Source: Paludibacteraceae bacterium
GTDB lineage: Bacteria; Bacteroidota; Bacteroidia; Bacteroidales; Paludibacteraceae
Assembly (NCBI GenBank): GCA_017556705.1
Contig: JAFYMG010000009.1
Span: 104,766-168,765 of the forward strand
Length of the DNA: 64,000 nt
Direction: 5' to 3'
Part shown: positions 17,564-24,830 of the stretch, one piece after another
How the letters are laid out: every line of letters starts with the position of its first letter
How positions within the stretch are numbered: position 1 is the stretch's first letter
Made by a program: the position numbers and the translations under genes
The notes under the pieces: model-generated
What the model saw: only the letters and a program-made list of their open reading frames with translations
Databases searched by the model: none
What the model was told of the DNA's origin: nothing

Positions 17564-18073
17564 ATGATTACCAACGAGCAAGTAATATCCATTGGCCGCA
17601 TCACACGAACACACGGTAAACGCGGTGAAATTCAATGTCTTACATCCAACGAGTATTGGGATAATGCGGAGGCAACGTTCCTAATCCTCAGTATGGACAA
17701 TATACTTGTACCCTTCCGCGTACTTGACTGGCGTGGTAAGGGTAGCGACTCGCTGATCTTCCAACTCGACCGTATCACCGACGAACAATCCGCACAATCG
17801 CTCATTGGTTGTCAAGCCTATATGCTCGCCTCAGACCTCAGCGACGATGACGAACTGCTGCCTACATGGCAAAGCCTTGTAGGCTATCGCGTACTAGATA
17901 CCGATCAAGGCGAACTGGGTACAATCATCCATGTAGATGAAAGCACCATCAATACCCTCATCACACTTGACAATGATCTACTCCTACCTCTACACGAAGA
18001 TTTTATCATCAATATCGACCAGCATAACAAACTACTCACTATCTGTTTGCCGTTTGTATGCACCATACAATAA
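17564..18073 (+). CDS. rimM: Ribosome maturation factor RimM
   Basis: A 169-residue RimM that assists 30S maturation by binding ribosomal protein S19 near the 16S 3' domain. The N-terminal domain starts ISIGRITRTHGKRGEIQC; the PRC-barrel follows with VGYRVLDTDQGELGTI and LLPLHEDFI. The ATG at 17564 matches the family N-terminus; the longer frame starts inside the helicase gene. The leader holds a short ACTCATCACTCATAACTCATCACT micro-repeat (17527-17555). Confidence 0.93.
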   Translation: MITNEQVISIGRITRTHGKRGEIQCLTSNEYWDNAEATFLILSMDNILVPFRVLDWRGKGSDSLIFQLDRITDEQSAQSLIGCQAYMLASDLSDDDELLPTWQSLVGYRVLDTDQGELGTIIHVDESTINTLITLDNDLLLPLHEDFIINIDQHNKLLTICLPFVCTIQ

Positions 18074-18150
18074 CCACACAATAACCATACAATAACCATA
18101 CTATTCGTTACTGTTATAGTACCTCGACAAATCAGATTTAGACTACTATT

Positions 18151-18678
18151 ATGCAAAAAACAACCATACAAGAGATGAACCGCCTCACACCAGAGGCATT
18201 CCACGAAGCAACAAAAGTACCACTCATCGTGGTGCTCGACAATGTCCGTAGCCAACACAATATTGGTGCAGTCTTCCGTACAGCAGACGCATTTTGTTTG
18301 CAAGGTGTATGGCTATGCGGTATATGCTGCTGCCCACCCAATAACGAAATACACAAGACTGCCCTTGGGGCAGAACTCACCGTCGATTGGCGCTACTTTG
18401 CACACACACTCGACGCAGTTCGTGCTTTGCAAGCCGATGGTTACACCGTCTATGCCATTGAGCAAGCACATGGTGCAACTATGCTTAACGACCTGCAACT
18501 TCCTCACAATCAAAAGACTGCTATCATCATGGGACATGAGGTCTTTGGCGTACAACAGGAGGTGGTAGATGCTGCTGATGGTTGTATTGAGATTCCGCAG
18601 TATGGCACCAAACATTCGCTCAATGTCAGTGTTACCGCAGGCATTGTGATGTACGAACTCAGCAATATGTTAAGATAA
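18151..18678 (+). CDS. TrmH/SpoU-family RNA 2'-O-methyltransferase
   Basis: A 175-residue SPOUT methyltransferase that transfers a methyl group from S-adenosylmethionine to a ribose 2'-OH in tRNA or rRNA. Motif 1 is VVLDNVRSQHNIGAVFRTADAF, motif 2 IIMGHEVFGVQQEVVDAAD and motif 3 IPQYGTKHSLNVSVTAGIVMYEL (residues about 148-170). The knot-forming C-terminus is intact. It is shorter than full TrmH, as is common for Bacteroidetes members; the target nucleotide is not determinable. A stretch before the gene repeats ATAACCATACAATAACC. Confidence 0.9.
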   Translation: MQKTTIQEMNRLTPEAFHEATKVPLIVVLDNVRSQHNIGAVFRTADAFCLQGVWLCGICCCPPNNEIHKTALGAELTVDWRYFAHTLDAVRALQADGYTVYAIEQAHGATMLNDLQLPHNQKTAIIMGHEVFGVQQEVVDAADGCIEIPQYGTKHSLNVSVTAGIVMYELSNMLR

Positions 18679-18698
18679 CTCATAACTCATAACTCAAA

Positions 18699-20561
18699 AT
18701 TAATAATTCAAAATTAATATCACTCCTTGCTCCTGCCCGTGACTTAGAAGTAGGAATAGCAGCCATCCAAGCGGGTGCCGATGCGGTGTATATCGGTGCG
18801 CCAGAGTTCGGTGCACGTCAGGCAGCAGGTAACTCGCTGAATGATATTGCTGAGTTGGTAGAATATGCTCATCGCTTTGGTGTTCAGGTACTTGTAACGC
18901 TCAACACCCTTCTCCATGAGGCGGAATATCCTCGCGCATGCGCGCTCGCGCACGAATTATATAAGGTGGGGGTAGATGCCCTTATCATCCAAGACCTTCA
19001 TCTCTTGGACTACGAATTGCCCCCTATTCGCCTGCATGCCTCTACGCAATGTGACAACCGCACCCCAGAACAAGTGCTCCGTTTGCAAGAACTAGGCTTC
19101 CGCCGCGCAGTCCTCGCCCGCGAACTCTCACTCGATCAAATCCGCGACATCCACCATACTTTACACTCTACACCCTACACCCTACACCGCGACGAAGTCG
19201 CCCCCATCGAACTCGAGGCCTTTGTCCACGGTGCCTTGTGCGTAAGTTATAGCGGACGATGCTATCTCTCAGAGGTGCTGATGGATCGCAGTGCCAACCG
19301 TGGTTGTTGCGCACAACCCTGCCGTCAACGCTATGACCTTCTAGACAAAGACGGCAACGAGATACTAGATGACAATAGTCAACCTATCCACCAACAGTAC
19401 TTGCTCTCTTTGCAAGATATGGATCGCAGTATGCACCTTGCCGAGATGATTGAAGCAGGAGTGACCACCTTTAAGATCGAAGGTCGCCTCAAGGACCGCG
19501 ATTATGTGACCAATATCGTAGCACATTACCGCCAACTGCTTGACCAATTGATAGATAGCAATCCTACATTGGCACATGCCTCTACTCCATCCGTCTATCA
19601 ATATGACTTCACCCCCAACCCTGCCAAGACCTTCCACCGTGGACAAACTGACTATTTCTTACACGGTCGTACAGCCAATATGGCAAACTGGCAAACACCC
19701 AAATCCACAGGTGAGAAGATAGGCAAAGTCGTTGCTACTAGACATAACGCCATCTGCGTAGAGCTCAACCATGGTATCATCCTTCACAATGGTGATGGTA
19801 TCTGCTATGGAGATAAGGGCTTTGCTATCAACCGCATTGAAGGCGACTGGATTTATCCAAATAACCAATATCCAACACCCAATAGCCAATATCCATTAGC
19901 GAAGCGTCCATTACCCAATAGCCCACAGAGCGTCCAATATCCTAAAGTCGGAACAACGCTATATAGAAATCTCGACAACGAGTTTCTACGTTCGCTTCGC
20001 GCCGAGCGCCGCCTACCTGTGGCTATTCGTTTTGAGGCAGTAGCAGAAGGTTACCGCCTAACGATTGGAGAGCAGAGCGCCTTCTTCAAGGCTGAGCATC
20101 AAATTGCCACCAATCCAGAGCGCGCATTACAAACTATCATTCAGCAACTTTGCAAACTCGGCGACACAGACTTTATCGCCAAAGATATTCAAGTATTTGA
20201 CCATGAAGTGTCATGCTCCGATACTTTCCCATATTTCATTCCAACTAGCCAACTCAACCAATGGCGCAGAGAGGTCATTGCCTCCTATAGCCCGCAGGGC
20301 GTCCAATATCCAATAGCCGCTCATGCGGTGTCCAATAGCACAGCGTCCCTTAGCCCGCAGGGCGTCCAATATCCATTACCCAATAGCGAAGCGTCCTCCC
20401 CCCTCATGACCTGCAAATATTGCATACTCAACGAGTTAGGTCATTGCCGCAAGATCAATCCTATGGTCAACGAACCTCGCTATCTCCGTTTGCAAAATGG
20501 CACGATCCTCTCGCTTGAGTTTGACTGCAAATGCTGCGAAATGCGCATCACCAAACCCTGA
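18699..20561 (+). CDS. U32-family RNA hydroxylase-like protein (RlhA/TrhP-like), non-canonical start
   Basis: About 620 residues. U32 proteins such as RlhA and TrhP hydroxylate RNA bases. The conserved N-terminus LLAPARDLEVGIAAIQAGAD is encoded from 18723, but no ATG, GTG or TTG occurs in frame between the stop at 18690 and GTG 18786. The start may be ATT (18699) or ATA (18717). The cysteine cluster SGRCYLS...NRGCCAQPCR and the C-terminal CKYC and CKCC fit an iron-sulfur centre. Two segments, about 19856-19942 and 20285-20396, are in-frame copies of the intergenic hairpin-linker repeat, and 19158-19188 is a CACCCTA micro-repeat. Confidence 0.82.
   Translation: MNNSKLISLLAPARDLEVGIAAIQAGADAVYIGAPEFGARQAAGNSLNDIAELVEYAHRFGVQVLVTLNTLLHEAEYPRACALAHELYKVGVDALIIQDLHLLDYELPPIRLHASTQCDNRTPEQVLRLQELGFRRAVLARELSLDQIRDIHHTLHSTPYTLHRDEVAPIELEAFVHGALCVSYSGRCYLSEVLMDRSANRGCCAQPCRQRYDLLDKDGNEILDDNSQPIHQQYLLSLQDMDRSMHLAEMIEAGVTTFKIEGRLKDRDYVTNIVAHYRQLLDQLIDSNPTLAHASTPSVYQYDFTPNPAKTFHRGQTDYFLHGRTANMANWQTPKSTGEKIGKVVATRHNAICVELNHGIILHNGDGICYGDKGFAINRIEGDWIYPNNQYPTPNSQYPLAKRPLPNSPQSVQYPKVGTTLYRNLDNEFLRSLRAERRLPVAIRFEAVAEGYRLTIGEQSAFFKAEHQIATNPERALQTIIQQLCKLGDTDFIAKDIQVFDHEVSCSDTFPYFIPTSQLNQWRREVIASYSPQGVQYPIAAHAVSNSTASLSPQGVQYPLPNSEASSPLMTCKYCILNELGHCRKINPMVNEPRYLRLQNGTILSLEFDCKCCEMRITKP
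19856..19942 (+). repeat. Hairpin-linker repeat inside the U32 gene (segment 1)
   Basis: Linkers CCAATATCC, CCATTA and GTCCAATAT alternate with small palindromes (GCGAAGC; GCCCACAGAGC). The same units occur in intergenic arrays at 21517-21599. The reading frame stays open and encodes a proline/asparagine/tyrosine-rich insert. Confidence 0.75.
20285..20396 (+). repeat. Hairpin-linker repeat inside the U32 gene (segment 2)
   Basis: Units are CTATA-GCCC-gca-GGGC-GTCC, AATA-GCCGC-tcat-GCGGT, AATA-GC-aca-GC-GTCC and a second GCCC-gca-GGGC. It is translated as SPQGVQYP twice, separated by a short serine/alanine-rich peptide. Confidence 0.78.
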
Positions 20562-20611
20562 AACCCTTAAAACTTTTAGAACCATTAGAACTACTTCAAC
20601 TCCCACAAGAT

Positions 20612-21514
20612 ATGGCTGCACATCAAGTAAACGTTTATTTCTGGTTAATCGACACCATCGCTTCGGGTAATCTCACCCGTGAGGACATCAACCGTCGTTG
20701 GGCACATTGTCGCTACAACGATAATCACGAGGAGGAGTTTCCGGAACGTAAGTTTCACCGCTATAAAGAGGAGATTCAAGAGATCTTTGATGTAGATATC
20801 CGTTGTAGCAAGTCACGAGGCAATGTCTATTATATTGAGAATAAGGATGATATATCGGGCGGCACACGGCAATGGTTTCTGAATGCCATGGCGGTTCACT
20901 CAATGATGGATCAGGCTCAGGATATTACAGGATGTGTGCTCTACGAAGATATTCCAGAGGGTACACAATACTTGAGTTTGATTGTGGATGCTATTCGCCA
21001 CCGCACACAGTTGCAAATGACCTATCATAGCTTTAATCGCCAGGAGCAATACGAGCTGACCCTCTCGCCCTACTGCCTCAAGGTGTTCAAACAACGGTGG
21101 TATGTAGCAGGTTGCCCATCTACGCATCCAAACGAGACGCGTATCTATGCACTGGATCGTGTGCAGATGATGCGTCCGACTATAGAGACCTTTGTCTATC
21201 CTAAGACATTCGATGCCAAGGCATTCTTTGCTCCGTATTATGGAGTGTTCCGCAATGCAACTCCCACCAAGGTCATCATTGAGGCTACGCCTGCATCTAC
21301 GCAGTTTCTCCGCTTATTGCCGTTGCACGAGTCGCAAAAAGAGTTGCGCCAATTCCACGGAAATACCTTTTTCGAGTATTATATTGCTCCTACCTTGGAT
21401 TTCATCCAAGAGCTCCGCACACATGGCACGGATATCCGCGTGCGCGAACCAGAAGAATTGGTAGAGATTTTCCGCAGCGAAGCTCAAAAAGCCTACGAGA
21501 TGTATTGTCAATAA
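20612..21514 (+). CDS. WYL-domain transcriptional regulator
   Basis: A 300-residue protein with an N-terminal winged-helix-like region (VYFWLIDTIASGNLTREDINRRW, residues about 7-29) and a WYL domain containing LSPYCLKVFKQRWYVAG and the C-terminal extension FFEYYIAPTLDFIQELRTHG. WYL regulators bind DNA and sense ligands, often nucleic acids or nucleotides, and are frequent near defence loci. Here it follows the U32 gene. The ATG at 20612 is preferred; an earlier in-frame start overlaps the U32 end and lacks homology. The leader has a TTAAAACTTTTAGAAC-type repeat. Confidence 0.85.
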   Translation: MAAHQVNVYFWLIDTIASGNLTREDINRRWAHCRYNDNHEEEFPERKFHRYKEEIQEIFDVDIRCSKSRGNVYYIENKDDISGGTRQWFLNAMAVHSMMDQAQDITGCVLYEDIPEGTQYLSLIVDAIRHRTQLQMTYHSFNRQEQYELTLSPYCLKVFKQRWYVAGCPSTHPNETRIYALDRVQMMRPTIETFVYPKTFDAKAFFAPYYGVFRNATPTKVIIEATPASTQFLRLLPLHESQKELRQFHGNTFFEYYIAPTLDFIQELRTHGTDIRVREPEELVEIFRSEAQKAYEMYCQ

Positions 21515-21516
21515 AT

Positions 21517-21599
21517 CCTAACCAATATCCATTACCCCATAGCGCAGCGTCCAATAGCCCGAAGGGCGTCCTATAGCTCGCCTCGCGAGCGTCCACTAA
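21517..21599 (+). repeat. Hairpin-linker repeat array downstream of the WYL gene
   Basis: Units in order: CCAATATCCATTACC linker; GCGCAGC; GTCCAATA; GCCC-gaa-GGGC; GTCCTATA; GCTCGC-ctc-GCGAGC; GTCCACTAAACC. It has the same linkers as in the U32 gene and upstream of recF. Confidence 0.78.
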
Positions 21600-21602
21600 A
21601 CC

Positions 21603-21638
21603 AAAAATGCACTTTTCTCAAAAAAAAGTGCATTTTTT
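21603..21638 (+). terminator. Intrinsic terminator after the WYL gene
   Basis: The hairpin AAAAATGCACTTTT / AAAAAGTGCATTTTT is followed by T-rich sequence. Confidence 0.75.
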
Positions 21639-21673
21639 CTTAGATACTGACAACTTTTAGCAGTCTGCTATAG

Positions 21674-21681
21674 TACCTTTG
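21674..21681 (+). promoter_or_regulatory. Promoter -7 element TACCTTTG for the small-ORF/ArdC-N-like cassette
   Basis: TAGTACCTTTGCACC matches the strong promoter class. It lies 66 bases before a 37-codon ORF and about 235 bases before the ArdC-N-like gene, giving a leadered bicistronic transcript. Confidence 0.7.
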
Positions 21682-21746
21682 CACCGTCAAACAAAAAATA
21701 CAAACTCCGACAGCGAGCTCTGTGAGCGGTCTAAAATTTAACTACT

Positions 21747-21860
21747 ATGCAATTAGAATTTAACTTCAATCAGCCAACCCTTCAAGACACTGCAAAGGCC
21801 TTCTTCAGCAACATGTACAGTATTATCATCTGCACGCAGATTATCTCAAAATCAATTTAA
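21747..21860 (+). CDS. Small 37-residue ORF, possible leader peptide
   Basis: This is a complete ORF starting MQLEFNFNQPTLQDTAKAFF with ATG after an A/T-rich leader, about 60 bases downstream of a strong promoter. The first 20 residues are protein-like; the tail (MYSIIICTQIISKSI) is hydrophobic. It may be a leader peptide or small protein co-transcribed with the ArdC-N-like gene 57 bases later. The gap has a hairpin, AACCCTAATC / GATTTGGGTT (21859-21886). No family is recognised. Confidence 0.45.
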   Translation: MQLEFNFNQPTLQDTAKAFFSNMYSIIICTQIISKSI

Positions 21861-21886
21861 CCCTAATCGGTCATTAGATTTGGGTT
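21859..21886 (+). promoter_or_regulatory. Hairpin between the small ORF and the ArdC-N-like gene
   Basis: AACCCTAATC and GATTTGGGTT pair over nine of ten positions around an eight-base loop. The hairpin overlaps the stop of the 37-codon ORF, and CTTTTTT follows 9-10 bases later. It could be a weak attenuator; this is inference. Confidence 0.4.
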
Positions 21887-21917
21887 TAATATTCACTTTT
21901 TTAACTATTACATTATT

Positions 21918-22265
21918 ATGACAACAACAATCAACAAGGTGAATACACTCACCAGTAATCCAACGTCCAAAATGCATGATTATCGTGCGCATCTGCGTAC
22001 TATCACCGACGGTTTGGTAGAAATGGCCAAGGCGGCAGGCCGCAGCCAATACACTTGTAATCAGTTGCTTCGCGAGTGCTATAATCTAGTAGATGCAGAG
22101 CTGAAAACCTATGATCAATGGAAGGAGGAGGGAGCTTACGTTCGTCGTGGACAACATGCCTATCTATTCTGGGGTAGCCCCGTGATCAACGAGCGAGGCG
22201 TGCGTTACTGCCCAGTAGAATTCCGCTTTTGCCGTGAGCAAGTACGCTTTACCCAACAGGGATAA
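21918..22265 (+). CDS. Small ArdC-N-like (ssDNA-binding/antirestriction-type) protein
   Basis: A 115-residue protein. Its core YNLVDAELKTYDQWKEEGAYVRRGQHAYLFWGSPV (residues about 57-91) resembles the ArdC N-terminal domain, in which a tyrosine/tryptophan segment precedes V-x-K/R-G-x-x-A. That domain binds single-stranded DNA in plasmid antirestriction proteins and is common in Bacteroidetes mobile elements. No C-terminal metalloprotease is present, so it is an isolated domain. It is bracketed by hairpin-linker repeats, consistent with an accessory cassette. The function is inferred. Confidence 0.62.
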   Translation: MTTTINKVNTLTSNPTSKMHDYRAHLRTITDGLVEMAKAAGRSQYTCNQLLRECYNLVDAELKTYDQWKEEGAYVRRGQHAYLFWGSPVINERGVRYCPVEFRFCREQVRFTQQG

Positions 22266-22334
22266 TCCCCCTAAACAGTAGCAAAGCGCCCACTAAACTC
22301 TAAACAATAGGCGCTTTGCGCCGTCCACTAAACA
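22266..22334 (+). repeat. Hairpin-linker repeat after the ArdC-N-like gene
   Basis: Units are CCTAAACAGTA-GC-aaa-GC-GCCCACTAAACTCTAAACAATA-GGCGC-ttt-GCGCC-GTCCACTAAAC. The GTCCACTAAAC linker also closes the array at 21599. Confidence 0.72.
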
Positions 22335-22378
22335 AAAAAAAATAGGCCACCCAATCACATGGGTAGCCTATTTTTTTA
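22335..22378. terminator. Bidirectional terminator
   Basis: AAAAAATAGGC-ACCCA / TGGGT-GCCTATTTTTTT forms a strong hairpin between the convergent ArdC-N-like and 741-residue protein genes. Confidence 0.8.
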
Positions 22379-22392
22379 TCGTCGCGTGCGAA

Positions 22393-24618
22393 TTACTTCA
22401 CTTGTATACCAAGAATATTGTAGATATTCTCACCACGGATGATCAATACTTGACCATTCTCAATAACCTTTGTAGGAGTTTGACCTACTACAACATTCTC
22501 TACATCAGTTGTACCAGCAAGGGTCACAACGATTTGAGTTGCACGTACTTGGTTAGAAGTTGCTGCAAAGGTTACACTAGCTGCATCACCTGTCCAAGTA
22601 CCTACTGCACCAGAATAAGTGTACTCACCATCTACTGTGAAGCAACCAGGACCATACTTCTCTTCATTATTAGCAGTACATGTAAACTCGATTTTAGCAA
22701 TATTGCCTACTGTAGAAGTAATTGTAAGAGTTTGGTTCTTGTAGATGCGATAGTGTGCTTCATTGTTGTAAGTACCCAAAATACCAGATGTAACATCTAC
22801 AGTCACACCATTTTTGGTGATTTGATATGCAGCAGCATTGTTGGAGTCAGTTCCTGCATTACCCTTATCAACATCTGCATCAAATACGATTGCACCACCT
22901 ACTGGAGGAATTATAGGATCTGTATTACCATTGCCTCCATCTTCTTCCTTCAATGTAATTTCCTCGTCGGTATCGGCATCCATAGCATAAACATTGGATA
23001 CAGTATTCAATTTGTATGTTTTTCCATCTTCACCTACGAATGAACCTACAAATGAATAGTTACCCTCGTTATCTACATTCTTAATAGTCAAAGTACCTAC
23101 TCCATCTGATATAACACCTACAGCTTCATCATTTTCATCTACTCCTGTTGCATACATTGCAGTAAGTACCTCGTATGTACCATTGATAGCAGTTTTGCTC
23201 TTAGCATTAACACCCATGATTACAATTGGGAAGAGCAACTCCTCTGTTGCTTCATCGAAGTTATACAACATGAACTCGTAAACATTATCTGACTCATAGT
23301 AGTAAGCCTCTGCATAAGGCAAGTTTTTCACATTCACCACATTAGGATCTGCATTAAGTAACTCAATAGAAGTTGGAGTCTTGATACCTGGTACAGAGAA
23401 GTACTTTTGCAAACTACCGCAAATCAACACCTCTTGACCATCCATATCTGGGTTCTCTGGCAAGTTGAAGTCTGTACGCAAATCGCCTGCTGGCAATTGC
23501 ACTGGTACACATTTTGCTACATCTGCTACATCTGCACTTGAAGCCACGAGGAGGTTGGTATTGTAGGTGTTTACACTACCATCGGTGTTGGTACTTGGGT
23601 TAAATGGTGCTTCAAATTGAGAACCTGTTGAAATAGCCGCACCAACGACTTGACCTACGATAAATGCCTTCACGTAGTAAGGACCAGCAAATTGATTGTT
23701 CAATGTCATTACATCCTCGATGGTGAATGGGTTCTCCTTAGTACCGTCACCAGTCAAACCTTCTGGCAAGCTTGGTTTCTCGCCTTCTTCACCTACAGTG
23801 ATAATGGTCATAGAACCACCTGCAGTAGTCTCTGGAGTATTGCCCATATAGTTAACCAAGTTACCTTTAACCTCGATATAATCGTTGACTTTAACGGCTT
23901 GGTCTGCAGCATTCACTGGTTTCACACGGAAAGCTAGGAATACTTGACCACCACCTTTTTCGTCTGCCATCCAGCAAGATACATTTTTATATTGATCGGT
24001 ATAAGCCTCTTTGATCTCGGTCACATAGCCACGGATAGTGTATGTATCTGCTGTAGCAGTTTCACCAGTAGCCTTACAGATCTCTACCGCTTTTGCGCAA
24101 GTGATAGTGCCCTCTGCTGGAGGTACGGTGCCATTACCATTACCGTTGCCATTGCCGTTGCCATTGCCGTTGCCAATCTCAGAGCCATCAAGTGCGACAA
24201 CGATTTCAGAGGCACGTACTTGGTTAGAAGATGCAGTGAAAGTAATCTTATTAGCACTACCTGTCCAAGTACCTACAGCACCTGAATATGTGTAAGAACC
24301 ACCATCTACACTAAAACAACCTGGACCATATTGAGCATCTCCTTCTGCAGTACATGTAAATTGCACAGAAGTAATAGCACCTACTGTTGACACTATGGTC
24401 AAGGTTTGATTCTTGTAAATACGATAGTGCGTTTGTCCACTATATGTACCAAGACGACCTTGAGTACACTCTAAAGTGACACCATCTTTTGATACTGTAA
24501 ATGCAGCCGCTGTTTCGGTTGCATTGCCTTTGTCTACATCAGCATCAAAGGTCACCACTGCAGCAAAACTCATCATGCTGAGGAGCATTGCGCTAAGTAA
24601 AAGAGTAAATTTCTTCAT
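22393..24618 (-). CDS. Large secreted repeat protein with OB-fold-like domains and C-terminal sorting-like motif
   Basis: A 741-residue exported protein (signal peptide 1-19). Residues about 20-150 and 582-702 are two copies of one beta-sandwich-like domain sharing FDADVDKGNA, HYRIYKNQTLTI and YSGAVGTWTG. Between them lie an OB-fold-like domain (YTIRGYVTEIKEAYTDQY) and a DUF6359-like domain (GTKENPFTIEDV...VKAFIVGQVVG). A Gly-Asn dipeptide run near 152-163 is encoded by a six-base repeat. The last 40 residues (VENVVVGQ...KVIENGQVLIIRGENIYNILG) resemble the C-terminal motif of two other secreted proteins in the window. The biological role is unknown. Confidence 0.8.
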   Translation of the reverse strand: MKKFTLLLSAMLLSMMSFAAVVTFDADVDKGNATETAAAFTVSKDGVTLECTQGRLGTYSGQTHYRIYKNQTLTIVSTVGAITSVQFTCTAEGDAQYGPGCFSVDGGSYTYSGAVGTWTGSANKITFTASSNQVRASEIVVALDGSEIGNGNGNGNGNGNGNGTVPPAEGTITCAKAVEICKATGETATADTYTIRGYVTEIKEAYTDQYKNVSCWMADEKGGGQVFLAFRVKPVNAADQAVKVNDYIEVKGNLVNYMGNTPETTAGGSMTIITVGEEGEKPSLPEGLTGDGTKENPFTIEDVMTLNNQFAGPYYVKAFIVGQVVGAAISTGSQFEAPFNPSTNTDGSVNTYNTNLLVASSADVADVAKCVPVQLPAGDLRTDFNLPENPDMDGQEVLICGSLQKYFSVPGIKTPTSIELLNADPNVVNVKNLPYAEAYYYESDNVYEFMLYNFDEATEELLFPIVIMGVNAKSKTAINGTYEVLTAMYATGVDENDEAVGVISDGVGTLTIKNVDNEGNYSFVGSFVGEDGKTYKLNTVSNVYAMDADTDEEITLKEEDGGNGNTDPIIPPVGGAIVFDADVDKGNAGTDSNNAAAYQITKNGVTVDVTSGILGTYNNEAHYRIYKNQTLTITSTVGNIAKIEFTCTANNEEKYGPGCFTVDGEYTYSGAVGTWTGDAASVTFAATSNQVRATQIVVTLAGTTDVENVVVGQTPTKVIENGQVLIIRGENIYNILGIQVK
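24128..24178 (-). repeat. Hexanucleotide microsatellite encoding (Gly-Asn)n
   Basis: About eight near-perfect tandem copies of a six-base unit (ccattg/ccgttg on the plus strand) encode a Gly-Asn linker. Copy-number change would alter linker length without a frameshift. Confidence 0.8.
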
Positions 24619-24659
24619 ACTTTTAAATTTTAATTGGTTAATATTTATGTTACTTATAA

Positions 24660-24830
24660 TTTTACCTGTATCCTGTAGCCTCTTTGAGGCGTCCTGTAGC
24701 GCAGCGTCCTATAGCTCGCTTTGCGAGCGTCCTGTAGGCGAAGCCGTCCTATAACCTCTTCGAGGCATCCTGTAGCGCTCACGGCGCGTCCTCTAAATTG
24801 TAGGCACTTCGTGCCGTCCTCTAAACTGGC
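24660..24830 (+). repeat. Principal hairpin-linker repeat array (about eight units)
   Basis: The linker GTCCTGTA or GTCCTATA (later GTCCTCTAAA) alternates with palindromes of different sequence: GCCTC-ttt-GAGGC, GCGCAGC, GCTCGC-ttt-GCGAGC, GGC-gaa-GCC, CCTC-ttc-GAGG, GCGC-tcacg-GCGC and GGCAC-ttc-GTGCC. Arms differ between units but remain complementary. The array starts just upstream of the 741-residue protein gene and ends within the recF stop codon. Confidence 0.88.

Noticed and set aside
22402..23043. 213-codon plus-strand ORF opposite the 741-residue protein gene
   Set aside because: Its cysteine- and threonine-rich translation is typical of antisense reading; there is no promoter.
24660..24830. 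CRISPR array
   Set aside because: The repeated part is only about 8 bases, the intervening parts are palindromes and not unique spacers, unit length varies, and no cas genes are near.
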